A stretch of 14,048 nt of DNA, taken from NCBI GenBank assembly GCA_947174955.1, contig CAMWKX010000016.1:1-14048 (forward strand). The letters are read 5' to 3'. The position numbers were made by a program, and so were the translations under genes. Each line of letters starts with the position of its first letter. Positions within the stretch are counted from its first letter, which is position 1. This DNA comes from an uncultured Clostridia bacterium. Lineage in GTDB: Bacteria; Bacillota; Clostridia; Christensenellales; Borkfalkiaceae. This document shows positions 6,313-14,048 of the stretch, one piece after another. The notes under the pieces are model-generated. The model ran no database searches. It worked only from the letters and a program-made list of their open reading frames with translations, and was not told where the DNA came from.

Positions 6313-7146
6313 AAAAAGATAATTGAAAATCAGACTTTCGACGAGGAGAGAGCGCTGTACGGCAGCAAGGGACTGCTTATAAGGAACGTAAAATTCGACG
6401 GTCCCGCCGACGGCGAGAGCGCGGTGAAAGAGTGCGAGGATATCGAGGCGGAAAACTGCTTCTGCAATCTGCGCTACCCCTTCTGGCACGTGCACGGGCT
6501 TAAAATTTCGGGCACGGAAATGACCGAATTCTGCCGTGCCGCGCTGTGGTATTCGGACGGCATTTTAATAAAGGACAGCAAGCTTCACGGCATAAAAGCG
6601 TTGAGAGAATGCGCGGACGCCGTGATTGAAAACTGCGACATAATCTCGCCCGAATTCGGCTGGTCGGTCAGGGGAATCAAGATGAGCGACAGTACCGCCC
6701 AAAGCGAGTATTTTATGATGCGCTCGGAAGATATTCAGTTTAAAAACGTCGATTTCAAGGGCAAGTATTCCTTTCAGTACATCAAAAACGCGACGTTCGA
6801 AAATTGCCGCTTCGACACCAAGGACGCCTTCTGGCACGGCGAAAATATCACGGTTAAAAACAGCGTTATTAAGGGCGAGTATTTCGCGTGGTATTCGCAC
6901 AACTTAACGCTCATTGACTGCACCATAATAGGCACCCAACCCTTCTGCTACTGCACGGGTTTAAAGCTTGTCAACTGCAAGATGGAGGGGTGCGATTTAG
7001 CGTTCGAAAAGTCGGAAACGGAGGCGGAGATTACCACCAAAGTAGACAGTATCAAAAACCCGTACAAGGGCACCATCACCGTTCCCGAGGTCGGTGAAAT
7101 TATCCGCGACGACCCCAAATCGGACGGCGTTATTATCATTAAATAA
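6310..7146 (+). CDS. DUF3737-family right-handed beta-helix protein
   Basis: A protein of 278 residues from GTG 6310 (280 from ATG 6304). I recognise the DUF3737 family from IENQTFDEERALYG at the start, the FWHV, DAFWHGENITVKNS and EYFAWYS segments, LIDCTIIGTQPFCYC, and the end SIKNPYKGTITV.EVGEII.DDP. From about residue 22 to 235 there are some nine to ten coils of roughly 20 residues. Each has an aromatic turn (FW, LW, FQY) followed by a strand of the form x-I-x-NC/NS-x-I, as expected for a right-handed beta-helix. No signal peptide or membrane segment is visible, so it is probably cytoplasmic. The biochemical function of the family is unknown to me. Its stop overlaps the start of the next gene by one base (TAATG), implying coupled expression with the ABC exporter. 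Confidence 0.87.
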   Translation: MKKIIENQTFDEERALYGSKGLLIRNVKFDGPADGESAVKECEDIEAENCFCNLRYPFWHVHGLKISGTEMTEFCRAALWYSDGILIKDSKLHGIKALRECADAVIENCDIISPEFGWSVRGIKMSDSTAQSEYFMMRSEDIQFKNVDFKGKYSFQYIKNATFENCRFDTKDAFWHGENITVKNSVIKGEYFAWYSHNLTLIDCTIIGTQPFCYCTGLKLVNCKMEGCDLAFEKSETEAEITTKVDSIKNPYKGTITVPEVGEIIRDDPKSDGVIIIK

Positions 7147-8933
7147 TGTTACTCGGCAGGCATCTTAACAAATACTATCTCAAATATATCTGGCTGTATC
7201 TTATCGGCGTAGTCGGGCTTGTGGCGGTGGACTGGTTCCAGCTGCTTCTGCCCGAATACCTCGGGCGGATAGTCGACCTGTTCGGCGGCGACAGCGTGGA
7301 TACCTCGGCGCTTCGGGAAGTTGTCGTCGGGGTAATTTTCGTTGCCCTGGTACTTTTTTTAGGCAGGCTCACCTGGCGGCTTTCCATATTCAACGCGTCG
7401 CAGAAGACCGAGGCGGGACTAAGACGTCAGATGTTCGTAAAGGCGGAAAAACTGCCGCTTGCCTACTACAATAAAACCAAGGTCGGCACGGTTATGGCGT
7501 GGTTCACCACCGACCTCGAAACCATTGAGGAATTTCTGGGCTGGGGCACGATAATGCTCTTCGACGCGTCCTTTTTAACCGTGCTCGTAATAGTCAAAAT
7601 GGTGCGGCTCGACTGGGTGCTTTCGCTCATTGTGGCAGTGCCGCTTATCCTGATTGCAGTGTGGGGTGCGCTGGTCGAAAAATTTCAGGCGGCAAAGTGG
7701 ACGGAGAGGCAGACCGAGTTCGATAAACTCTACGACTATTCCCGAGAAAGTTTCACGGGTATACGCGTTATAAAGGCGTTTTTAAGTCAGACGCGCAGAC
7801 TGCACGAGTTTGCGAAAATCGTTAAGAAAAACAAATCTGCAAACGTTTCGTACGCGCGTATGACCGTGCTTTTCGACTGTCTTATCTCGCTGATAATCGC
7901 GGTTATAACGGCTATAATTTTGGGCGTGGGCGGCTACTTCGTGTACGGCGCGGTTACCGGCAATCCCGCAAAAATTTTCGGGCACACGGTCGATATGACG
8001 GCGGGAAATCTCGTCACGTTTTTGGGCTATTTCGAAACGATGATCTGGCCTATGATGGCGCTCGGGCAGATAGTTTCTATGCGTTCGCGTGCCAAAGCTT
8101 CATTGAAAAGAGTGTCGGATTTTCTGAATACCGAAGAGGTCAAAGACCCCGAAAACGCGGTAATTTTAAAGGACGTAAAGGGCGCGGTTTCGTTTAAAAA
8201 TTTCACCTTTTATTACCCCGACTGCAAGACTCCCGCGCTGAAAAATATCACGCTGGAAATCGCCGCGGGCGAGAAGATAGGAATTATCGGTAAGGTGGGC
8301 AGCGGCAAGACAACGCTTGTTAACAGCCTTTTCAAAATATACGGAACGGGCGAAAACCAGGTGTTCATCGACGGCGAGGACATAGCCGTCTGCAATACCG
8401 AAAGCGTGAGGGACGCGCTGGCGTATGCCCCTCAGGACAGCTTTCTTTTTTCGGATACTTTGGCAAACAATATTTCCTTCGCATTGGACGGTTGCCCCCG
8501 TAATATGGTCGAACGAGCGGCGGATTTTGCCGTTTTAAGCGGGGATATAGCGGGGTTTAAGGACGGGTATGACACCGTTTGCGGCGAGCGCGGCGTAACG
8601 CTTTCGGGCGGACAGAAACAGCGCACGGCGATAGCGAGGGCGTATTTGAAGGACGCGCCCGTGCTCGTTCTGGACGACAGCGTTTCGGCGGTGGATATCA
8701 AGACGGAAGAGGAAATTTTATCGGCAATCGAGAGAGAACGCGCGGGAAAAACCACGATAGTGGTCGCCTCGCGTGCGAGCACGGTTGCGCGCTTCGATAA
8801 GATTATAGTTATGGCGGACGGCGAAGTCGAGGCATTCGACACCCCCGAAGAGCTTTTGAAAATTTCGCCCACCTATCAGAAGATGGTGCGTCTGCAAGCC
8901 CTTGAAAACCAACTCAAAGGGGGCGGCGTATGA
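7146..8933 (+). CDS. Heterodimeric ABC exporter subunit with degenerate catalytic site (YheI/TM287-like)
   Basis: A 595-residue half-transporter: a six-helix exporter domain (about 15-315), then a nucleotide-binding domain. Walker A is GKVGSGKT (382-389), the Q-loop is Gln430, and the signature is a perfect LSGGQ (486-490). Walker B ends LVLDDSVSAVD, with Asp511 in place of the catalytic Glu. The switch histidine is replaced by Ser (VVASRAST, about 542). This is the non-hydrolysing half seen in TM287 and YheI/BmrC-type subunits, needing the downstream subunit as partner. The start has no clear ribosome site and overlaps the DUF3737 stop (TAATG), so translation is probably coupled. Its own stop overlaps the next ATG by four bases (ATGA). 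The substrate is unknown: drugs, lipids or peptides are all possible. Confidence 0.9.
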   Translation: MLLGRHLNKYYLKYIWLYLIGVVGLVAVDWFQLLLPEYLGRIVDLFGGDSVDTSALREVVVGVIFVALVLFLGRLTWRLSIFNASQKTEAGLRRQMFVKAEKLPLAYYNKTKVGTVMAWFTTDLETIEEFLGWGTIMLFDASFLTVLVIVKMVRLDWVLSLIVAVPLILIAVWGALVEKFQAAKWTERQTEFDKLYDYSRESFTGIRVIKAFLSQTRRLHEFAKIVKKNKSANVSYARMTVLFDCLISLIIAVITAIILGVGGYFVYGAVTGNPAKIFGHTVDMTAGNLVTFLGYFETMIWPMMALGQIVSMRSRAKASLKRVSDFLNTEEVKDPENAVILKDVKGAVSFKNFTFYYPDCKTPALKNITLEIAAGEKIGIIGKVGSGKTTLVNSLFKIYGTGENQVFIDGEDIAVCNTESVRDALAYAPQDSFLFSDTLANNISFALDGCPRNMVERAADFAVLSGDIAGFKDGYDTVCGERGVTLSGGQKQRTAIARAYLKDAPVLVLDDSVSAVDIKTEEEILSAIERERAGKTTIVVASRASTVARFDKIIVMADGEVEAFDTPEELLKISPTYQKMVRLQALENQLKGGGV

Positions 8934-10648
8934 AAGGGAATTTAAAGCGTACGTTCGCCTGGTTAAAGCCGCAGGCCCCGCGGTTTGTAATAGCCGTTTT
9001 ACTGATAGTTTTAAACGTTGCGTTCGACGTCGCGCTGCCTATATTCATAAGCTCGGCGACGAAAAATCTGCAGTCCAATTCGGTCAATCTCAACTTCATA
9101 ATCGGGCTTGCCGTCGGCTACGTTGCAATCGGCGCGGTAAACCAGATAGTGCTTTACTGCGAGAGTATGCTGTTGCAAAAGGCGGGGCAGAGCGTGGTCG
9201 CCAATATCCGTATGGAGGTGTACAACCACATTCAGAACCTTTCGCAGGGACAGCTTGACAAAATGCCCGTCGGCTCGCTTGTAACGAGGGTCGCCTCGTA
9301 TACCGCTTCCTTATCCGACCTCTTTACCGAAGTGCTGGTAAAGGTCATCAAAAACGTGCTGACGGTGGCGGGCGTGTACGGAATGATGCTGTACATAAGC
9401 TGGCAACTTTCGCTGGTAATGCTCGGCTTTATCGCCGCAGTCGCGCTCATATCCTTCGGGTTCGGCAAAATTATCGGCGCGCTGTTCAGAAAAGAGAGGC
9501 AGTATATCTCCGAATTAAACGCGTATTTAAACGAAAACCTTTCGGGTATGAAGCTCATTCACGTCTTCAACAGACAGCAATTCAAAGAGCTCGAATTCGT
9601 TATGAAGAACGAAAATCTGCGAAAGGCGCGCTATAAGGTGGTAATCGCGTTCGGCGTTTACCGTCCGCTCATCACCTTTATCTACGTGCTGTCGGTGGCG
9701 GTGACCTTCTACCTCGGATTGGGCTTCGGGCTGGACGCGGGTATGGTGGTTGCGTTCTATCTGTACCTCTCCAAATTCTTCAATCCCGTGCAGCAGCTCG
9801 CCGACCAGCTCAACAATCTGCAAAAGGCGTTCACCGCTTCCGAAAAGCTGTTCGCGCTTTTGGATATTCAGCCGGAAATACGCGACGCGGCGGACGCGGT
9901 AGAGATAGCGGAGTTCAGGGGCGAAATCGAGTTCGACCGCGTGTGGTTTGCATACGAGGGCGAGGACTGGATTTTAAAGGACGTTTCGTTCAAGGTCGGC
10001 GCGGGGCAGACGTGCGCGTTCGTCGGAGCGACGGGCGCGGGTAAAAGTACCATATTGTCGCTCATTGTGCGCAACTACGACGTGCAGAAGGGGCGCGTGC
10101 TCATCGACGGCGTGGACGTTAAGCATATAAAAATCAAATCGCTCCGCCGCGCGGTGGGGCAGATGCTGCAGGACGTGTTCCTGTTCAGCGGCACGATTAA
10201 AGACAATCTGACCTTGGGCAACGCGGAGTTCTCCGACGGCGAGATAGACGAAGCGTGCCGTTACGTCAACGCCGACGGATTTATCGCGGCGCAACCCGAA
10301 GGATTGGAGCAGGAGCTGTCCGAGCGGGGCGAAAATCTGTCGCAGGGACAGCGGCAGCTGTTGTCGTTTGCGCGCACGGTTTTGCACAAGCCGCAGATTT
10401 TAATTCTGGACGAGGCGACGGCGAACATCGACACCGAAACGGAGGCGCTCATTCGCGAGGGGCTGGAAAAGATGCGCGATATCGGCACTATGCTGATATG
10501 CGCTCACAGACTGTCGACGATAAGGAACGCGGACAACATAATAGTAATGCAGCACGGCGAAATAGTAGAAAGCGGCACGCACGAAAAACTGGTTGCGGGC
10601 GGCGGGTACTATTCGCGGCTGTACGCGTTGCAGCTCGAAAAGCAGTAA
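8930..10648 (+). CDS. Heterodimeric ABC exporter catalytic subunit (YheH/TM288-like)
   Basis: A 572-residue half-transporter with six predicted membrane helices (about 15-295) and a C-terminal nucleotide-binding domain. Walker A is GATGAGKST (366-374), the Q-loop Gln414, Walker B LILDEATANID with catalytic Glu495, and the switch His526 in CAHRLST. Its signature is LSQGQ (470-474), a degenerate form also found in TM288. The intact Glu and His here pair with the perfect LSGGQ of the upstream subunit to make one working ATP site, while the other composite site is inactive. AAAGGGGG lies just upstream of ATG, and the start overlaps the previous stop (ATGA). No terminator is visible before the next promoter, which begins 9 bases after this stop, so some readthrough is likely. 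Confidence 0.91.
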   Translation: MKGNLKRTFAWLKPQAPRFVIAVLLIVLNVAFDVALPIFISSATKNLQSNSVNLNFIIGLAVGYVAIGAVNQIVLYCESMLLQKAGQSVVANIRMEVYNHIQNLSQGQLDKMPVGSLVTRVASYTASLSDLFTEVLVKVIKNVLTVAGVYGMMLYISWQLSLVMLGFIAAVALISFGFGKIIGALFRKERQYISELNAYLNENLSGMKLIHVFNRQQFKELEFVMKNENLRKARYKVVIAFGVYRPLITFIYVLSVAVTFYLGLGFGLDAGMVVAFYLYLSKFFNPVQQLADQLNNLQKAFTASEKLFALLDIQPEIRDAADAVEIAEFRGEIEFDRVWFAYEGEDWILKDVSFKVGAGQTCAFVGATGAGKSTILSLIVRNYDVQKGRVLIDGVDVKHIKIKSLRRAVGQMLQDVFLFSGTIKDNLTLGNAEFSDGEIDEACRYVNADGFIAAQPEGLEQELSERGENLSQGQRQLLSFARTVLHKPQILILDEATANIDTETEALIREGLEKMRDIGTMLICAHRLSTIRNADNIIVMQHGEIVESGTHEKLVAGGGYYSRLYALQLEKQ

Positions 10649-10657
10649 AGAAATATA

Positions 10658-10686
10658 TTGACTTTCATTTGCGGCGGCAGTATAAT
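10658..10686 (+). promoter_or_regulatory. Sigma-A-type promoter of the pectate lyase gene
   Basis: TTGACT (10658-10663), an ideal 17-base spacer and a perfect TATAAT (10681-10686). It begins 9 bases after the ABC exporter stop, in a 69-base gap that also holds the ribosome site GGGGG (10706-10710). The lyase can therefore be expressed apart from the exporter cluster. Confidence 0.78.
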
Positions 10687-10717
10687 AATAGTGAATTGCA
10701 ATATTGGGGGAATTGAA

Positions 10718-12862
10718 ATGAATAAGAATAAACTCACAAGGCTTATCGCCGTATGTATGGCGTGCCTGGGAACGGGCGTATTCGCCTTTTCGGGCTGTAA
10801 AAAGGGCGGTAGCGGACACAGTCATACGTGGACGGACGCTTACTATTCCGACGGCGAGAAGGGACATTACAGACTTTCGACCTGCCTCGACCACGCAACG
10901 GAGAAGAGCGCAATCGAAGAGCACGACGGCGACAATTGTTCCAAGTGCGACTACGTAAAGAATATTCCGGGAGCGGACGTTGCCGTGGAAGGAATAACTC
11001 TCGACCAGACCTCGCTCGAAATGACGGTGGGCGACGCGGACGTCAAGCTTAACGCTACGGTATCGCCCGACAACGCGACCGACAAAACATATTCTTGGGA
11101 ATCGAGCAACGTCGCGGCGGCAACGGTAAGCGGCGGCGTAGTGCACGCGGTTGCGGAGGGCACGGCGGTTATCACGGTAAAGACCACGAACGGAAACAAG
11201 ACGGCTACTTGTACGGTTACCGTATCGGCGGCGGGAACGGAGACGGGCAAAAACCCGAGCAAACCTTCAACTCCGCTTGTAACTCCCGACGACCCCGTAA
11301 TCAAGCCCGTTCAGGGCGGACCGACCATAACCAAGTGGTCCAAGGGCGATCTGGAAACGGCGTACGTCGAATGGACGGCGGCGTCGGACGGCGACTGGTA
11401 CAACGTTTACGTCAGCCCCGAGGGTGAAGATCAGTGGAGCAAACTCGACGCGCCGCTGGTAAGACAGTACAAGGATTACTACCGTGCGGACGCGATTGGT
11501 CTGGCGGCGGGCACGTACGATATGAAGGTCGTTCCCGTCGACGGCAACGGCGCGGAGCTTACGGATATTTCGGCGACCGCGGAAAAGATTACGGTTTGCG
11601 CTCACGAGCGTTCGGGCTACGGCTTCTACGGCGGCTCGGCTTCGGGCGCATACAACGACGACGGTACTCTGAGAGAGGGTGCAAAGGTAATTTACGTTAC
11701 GGCGGAAACTGCCAAAACGGTAAAGGCTACCGTTACCAAGGGCAAAAATACTTCCGAATATACGGGCTTCCAGGCGATAATAAAGGCTCGTGAAAATTCC
11801 AATGATACTACGCCGCTCTGCTTCCGCATTGTCGGCACGGTAAGCATTGACGACACCGACGAATTGGCAAGCAAGGAAGAGGGCTTGCAGGTTAAGGGAA
11901 CGGGCAACATAACCATAGAGGGTATAGGTAACGATGGTACGATATTCGGGTTCGGCATACTTATTCGCGGTTGCGATAACGTGGAGATAAGAAACCTCGG
12001 TATTCTCGACTGCCTTGACGACGGCATTTCAATCGATACCGACAACTCGCACTTATGGATGCACAATAACGACATATTCTACGGTCACGGCTCAGGCGGC
12101 GACAAGGCAAAGGGCGACGGCGCGCTGGATACTAAGGGCTCGACGCTCATAACCCATTCGTACAACCATTTCTGGGACTGCGGCAAATGCAATTTGCAGG
12201 GTATGAAGAGCGAAAAGACGGATAACCGCATAACCTATCACCACAACTGGTACGACCATTCGGACAGCCGTCACCCCCGTATAAGAACGGCTACCGTTCA
12301 CGTTTACAATAACTACTTCGACGGCAACGCAAAGTACGGTGTGGGCGTAACTATGGGCGCGAGCGCGTTCGTTGAAAACAACTATTTCCGCTCGACCTCG
12401 AAGATGAAGCCTATGCTGTCTTCGAAGCAGGGCACGGATATCGCGCACGGCACGGCGGGCGAAACGTTCTCCAAAGAGGACGGCGGTATGATTAAGGCGT
12501 ACGGCAACCATTTCGAAGGTCCTTACGAACTGCTTACGCAGAACGACACAGACCCCAATAATATCGACTGCTATCTTGCGACGACGCGCACCGAAAAGGT
12601 GCCCGCGACGTATAAGACGAAACAGGGCGGCACGACGTACAATAACTTCGATACGGCGGATGCAATGTACGAGTATACCGTCGATACCCCCGAACAGGCG
12701 AAGGAAAAGGTTATGAGGTATGCGGGCAGAGTGGACGGCGGCGACTTGAAGTGGACGTTCGACAACGCGGTCGAGGATAAAAATTACAGCGTTATTCAGG
12801 GATTGAAAGACGCGATTTTGGGATACAAGACTGCGATTGTCAAGATTGGCAAAGAAGATTAA
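10718..12862 (+). CDS. Secreted PL1-family pectate lyase lipoprotein with Big_2 domain
   Basis: A 714-residue surface protein. Residues 1-26 form a lipoprotein signal (basic start, hydrophobic LIAVCMACLGTGVFAF) ending in FSGC, with lipidated Cys27; Phe at -3 is slightly unusual. Residues 33-80 are rich in His and Cys (H34, H36, H50, C56, H59, H69, C74, C77), possibly a metal-binding repeat. A Big_2 immunoglobulin-like domain spans about 88-170, and a probable fibronectin-like domain about 202-293. The catalytic parallel beta-helix spans about 300-690. It has DGALDTKGSTLITHSYNHFWD-type calcium ligands (Asp468, Asp471) and RHPRIR (518-523), the RxPxxR motif, in which Arg518 corresponds to the catalytic base of PelC. 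It should cleave polygalacturonate by beta-elimination. An in-frame TTG at 10658 is not the start, since it falls in the -35 box. ATG 10718 follows GGGGG by 7 bases. Confidence 0.9.
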   Translation: MNKNKLTRLIAVCMACLGTGVFAFSGCKKGGSGHSHTWTDAYYSDGEKGHYRLSTCLDHATEKSAIEEHDGDNCSKCDYVKNIPGADVAVEGITLDQTSLEMTVGDADVKLNATVSPDNATDKTYSWESSNVAAATVSGGVVHAVAEGTAVITVKTTNGNKTATCTVTVSAAGTETGKNPSKPSTPLVTPDDPVIKPVQGGPTITKWSKGDLETAYVEWTAASDGDWYNVYVSPEGEDQWSKLDAPLVRQYKDYYRADAIGLAAGTYDMKVVPVDGNGAELTDISATAEKITVCAHERSGYGFYGGSASGAYNDDGTLREGAKVIYVTAETAKTVKATVTKGKNTSEYTGFQAIIKARENSNDTTPLCFRIVGTVSIDDTDELASKEEGLQVKGTGNITIEGIGNDGTIFGFGILIRGCDNVEIRNLGILDCLDDGISIDTDNSHLWMHNNDIFYGHGSGGDKAKGDGALDTKGSTLITHSYNHFWDCGKCNLQGMKSEKTDNRITYHHNWYDHSDSRHPRIRTATVHVYNNYFDGNAKYGVGVTMGASAFVENNYFRSTSKMKPMLSSKQGTDIAHGTAGETFSKEDGGMIKAYGNHFEGPYELLTQNDTDPNNIDCYLATTRTEKVPATYKTKQGGTTYNNFDTADAMYEYTVDTPEQAKEKVMRYAGRVDGGDLKWTFDNAVEDKNYSVIQGLKDAILGYKTAIVKIGKED

Positions 12863-12878
12863 AAGATAAAAAATTATA

Positions 12879-12915
12879 ACAGCCGACGGTTCGCCGTCGG
12901 CTGTTTCTTTATTAC
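12879..12915 (+). terminator. Intrinsic terminator of the pectate lyase gene
   Basis: ACAGCCGACGG (12879-12889) pairs perfectly with CCGTCGGCTGT (12894-12904) around a stable TTCG tetraloop. TTCTTTATT follows. It lies 16 bases after the lyase stop and is preceded by an A-rich stretch. Confidence 0.92.
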
Positions 12916-12948
12916 TAATAATTGGTTTGTCACAAAGCTTTAAAAAAG

Positions 12949-12977
12949 TTGCATTGCGGTTGAAAATGTGATAAAAT
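12949..12977 (+). promoter_or_regulatory. Probable promoter of the last gene
   Basis: TTGCAT (12949-12954), a 17-base spacer and TAAAAT (12972-12977). The -35 box matches consensus at four of six positions and the -10 box at five of six. It precedes a leader of about 75 bases. The whole gap 12863-13057 holds the lyase terminator, this promoter, inverted repeats and a ribosome site; I see no small gene in it. Confidence 0.55.
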
Positions 12978-13018
12978 GCAATATTAGAGAGATTATATTC
13001 ATTTATGCTTGCATAAAT
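12949..13018. repeat. Two inverted repeats around and after the promoter: candidate operator
   Basis: TTGCATT (12949-12955) and AATGCAA (12975-12981) are perfect inverted repeats whose arms cover the -35 and -10 boxes. A second perfect repeat, ATTTATGC-TT-GCATAAAT (13001-13018), lies in the leader about 20 bases downstream and shares the TGCAT core. This arrangement could let one dimeric regulator cover the promoter and the early leader. The repeats are seen; the operator role is inferred. Confidence 0.4.
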
Positions 13019-13057
13019 ATAGGATTTATTCAGAAAATACACGAAAGGAGGTTAGCC

Positions 13058-14048
13058 GTGTCCGAAAATTTTCGTAAAATCAAGAAAAAATATCTGACGG
13101 TTGCAATTATTGCAAGCTGTGTTCTCGGCGCGTGCCTCGGCGTAGCTTTAACGTGTGCGCTCGCCGTGGTGTTAAAGACGTGCGGCGTCAATCTCCACTG
13201 GGCGGTTTATATTCCGATTGCCCTCGTACTTGCGGCGGGTGCGGGCTTACTGTTTTTCTTAATTCTGCGCCCCGACGATAAGCGTATCGCAAAAAAGCTT
13301 GACAGAGATTTCGCGCTTAAACAGAAGGTGCAGACTATGGTCGAGTTTGCGAACGCCGAGGGCGATATGCACGTTCTGCAGAGGGAGCAGACGGACGAGG
13401 CGCTCGGCGAAGTGGCGAAAAAGCGGGTCGATTTAAAGTGGCTTTTAAAGTTCGCTTTCATACCCGTCATTGCCCTTGCAATGCTCTTTGCGGGTATATT
13501 CGTGCCCGCGAAAAAGACGACGGGCGGCTACGAAGAGCCCCCTCCCTATACCATAACCGAACTGCACGCAAAGGCGTTGGAAAGCTTAATCGAGGACGTC
13601 GATAAAAAATCTTCGCTCGAAGAGGGGCTTAAAGGCTTAATCGTGCTTGACCTCAACGTGCTTCTGGATATGCTGCGGGAAGCGGAACTTCAGGACGAGA
13701 TGGAAACGGCGGTAATCGGCACGGTGGGCAATATCGACAGGCTTGTGGCGGAAACCAATTCGTACCTGATAATCGGCGGAGTATTCGCGGAAGACGATGC
13801 GCTCAAATCCTTCTCCGAAGCGGGGATAAACGCCGTCGTGGACTATAAGAATTACAAGTCTTTAACCTCGATGAAGAGGGTTGAGGAGCGGGAAGCGGAC
13901 GCGGAAGAGCGCATAACCAGCGTTCTCAACGGCTGGAAGAAGACCTTCCTTGCGGAGTATAAGCCAAAGGCGGAAGGCGCCGAGGCGGGAACGCCGTTGC
14001 AGGCGGAGGAGGCGGCGGCAAAGTTACGAGGTTTCGCCGCCGCGCTTA
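13058..14048 (+). CDS. N-terminal part of a large membrane protein, cut by the window end
   Basis: The frame is open for 330 codons from a GTG at 13058 to the window edge with no stop. A very strong AAAGGAGG (13044-13051) lies 6 bases before the GTG. The protein has three likely membrane segments: 13-40, 49-70 and 131-150. Between the last two, a soluble stretch (71-130) includes KKLDRDFALKQKVQTMVEF and LQREQTDEAL. From about 151 on it is a charged, helical region rich in Glu, Lys and Ala, likely coiled coil. The D...L..K.QTMVEF pattern recalls DUF4175-like membrane proteins that sit next to MoxR-type ATPase and DUF58 genes, but this is memory, not proof. The function is not assigned. Confidence 0.8.
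   Translation, partial: MSENFRKIKKKYLTVAIIASCVLGACLGVALTCALAVVLKTCGVNLHWAVYIPIALVLAAGAGLLFFLILRPDDKRIAKKLDRDFALKQKVQTMVEFANAEGDMHVLQREQTDEALGEVAKKRVDLKWLLKFAFIPVIALAMLFAGIFVPAKKTTGGYEEPPPYTITELHAKALESLIEDVDKKSSLEEGLKGLIVLDLNVLLDMLREAELQDEMETAVIGTVGNIDRLVAETNSYLIIGGVFAEDDALKSFSEAGINAVVDYKNYKSLTSMKRVEEREADAEERITSVLNGWKKTFLAEYKPKAEGAEAGTPLQAEEAAAKLRGFAAAL

Noticed and set aside
7750..7765. Second GTTTCACGGG sequence resembling half of parS
   Set aside because: Only the left half matches; the right half (TATAC) does not, and it lies in the ABC exporter coding region.
10400..11146. Minus-strand open frame of 248 codons spanning the end of the exporter and the start of the lyase
   Set aside because: It covers two convincing plus-strand genes and a plus-strand promoter, and shows no family features.
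12092..13042. Long open frame of 316 codons on the minus strand opposite the pectate lyase
   Set aside because: It runs antisense to a clear PL1 domain, is rich in Arg and Val as typical of GC-biased shadow frames, crosses the lyase terminator and has no recognisable domain.
1..14048. CRISPR array, insertion sequence, prophage, tRNA or rRNA
   Set aside because: I saw no repeated spacers, transposase or integrase motifs, terminal repeats or RNA gene folds in reading the sequence.

Overview
The window looks like a chromosomal segment of an uncultured, gut-type Clostridia (Firmicutes) bacterium. Reasons: Soj/Spo0J-type ParA and ParB, a lipoprotein signal in place of an outer-membrane export route, strong AGGAGG-like ribosome sites, sigma-A-type promoters (TTGAC./TATAAT), a DUF3737 protein, a YheI/YheH (TM287/288)-type heterodimeric ABC exporter, and a His/Cys-rich plus Big_2 layout in a secreted lyase that I associate with gut Clostridia such as Christensenellales relatives. 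Codons favour G or C in third position. The taxonomic placement is an inference; there is no rRNA or other marker gene here.

Layout: (1) 1-61 is the tail of an unidentified gene, followed by a perfect GC-rich hairpin (74-101). (2) 110-2412 is a chromosome-segregation block: a parS-like site, parA (soj), parB (spo0J), then a 70-base gap with four GTTATNNAC motifs (DnaA-box-like) and a MarR-family regulator. A strong bidirectional terminator (2424-2457) closes it. (3) 2470-5142, minus strand, is a large membrane hybrid histidine kinase with two receiver domains, under its own sigma-A-like promoter. (4) 5143-5356 is a divergent intergenic region with back-to-back promoters. (5) 5357-10648 is a tightly packed plus-strand cluster, probably an operon: cysK, a DUF3737 beta-helix protein, and two ABC half-transporters with overlapping start and stop codons. 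(6) 10718-12862 is a secreted PL1-family pectate lyase lipoprotein with its own promoter and a UUCG-loop terminator. (7) 13058 to the end is the N-terminal part of a membrane protein that runs off the window, behind a promoter embedded in inverted repeats.

How the parts may fit: parS, parA and parB form a complete segregation module, and the motif cluster just after parB hints that the window lies near the replication origin. The two ABC subunits carry complementary degenerate sites, so they should work as an obligate heterodimer. Grouping that exporter with cysteine synthase and a DUF3737 protein is the least explained arrangement here. The lyase is probably a surface enzyme acting on plant pectin. 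The kinase has no partner regulator beside it.
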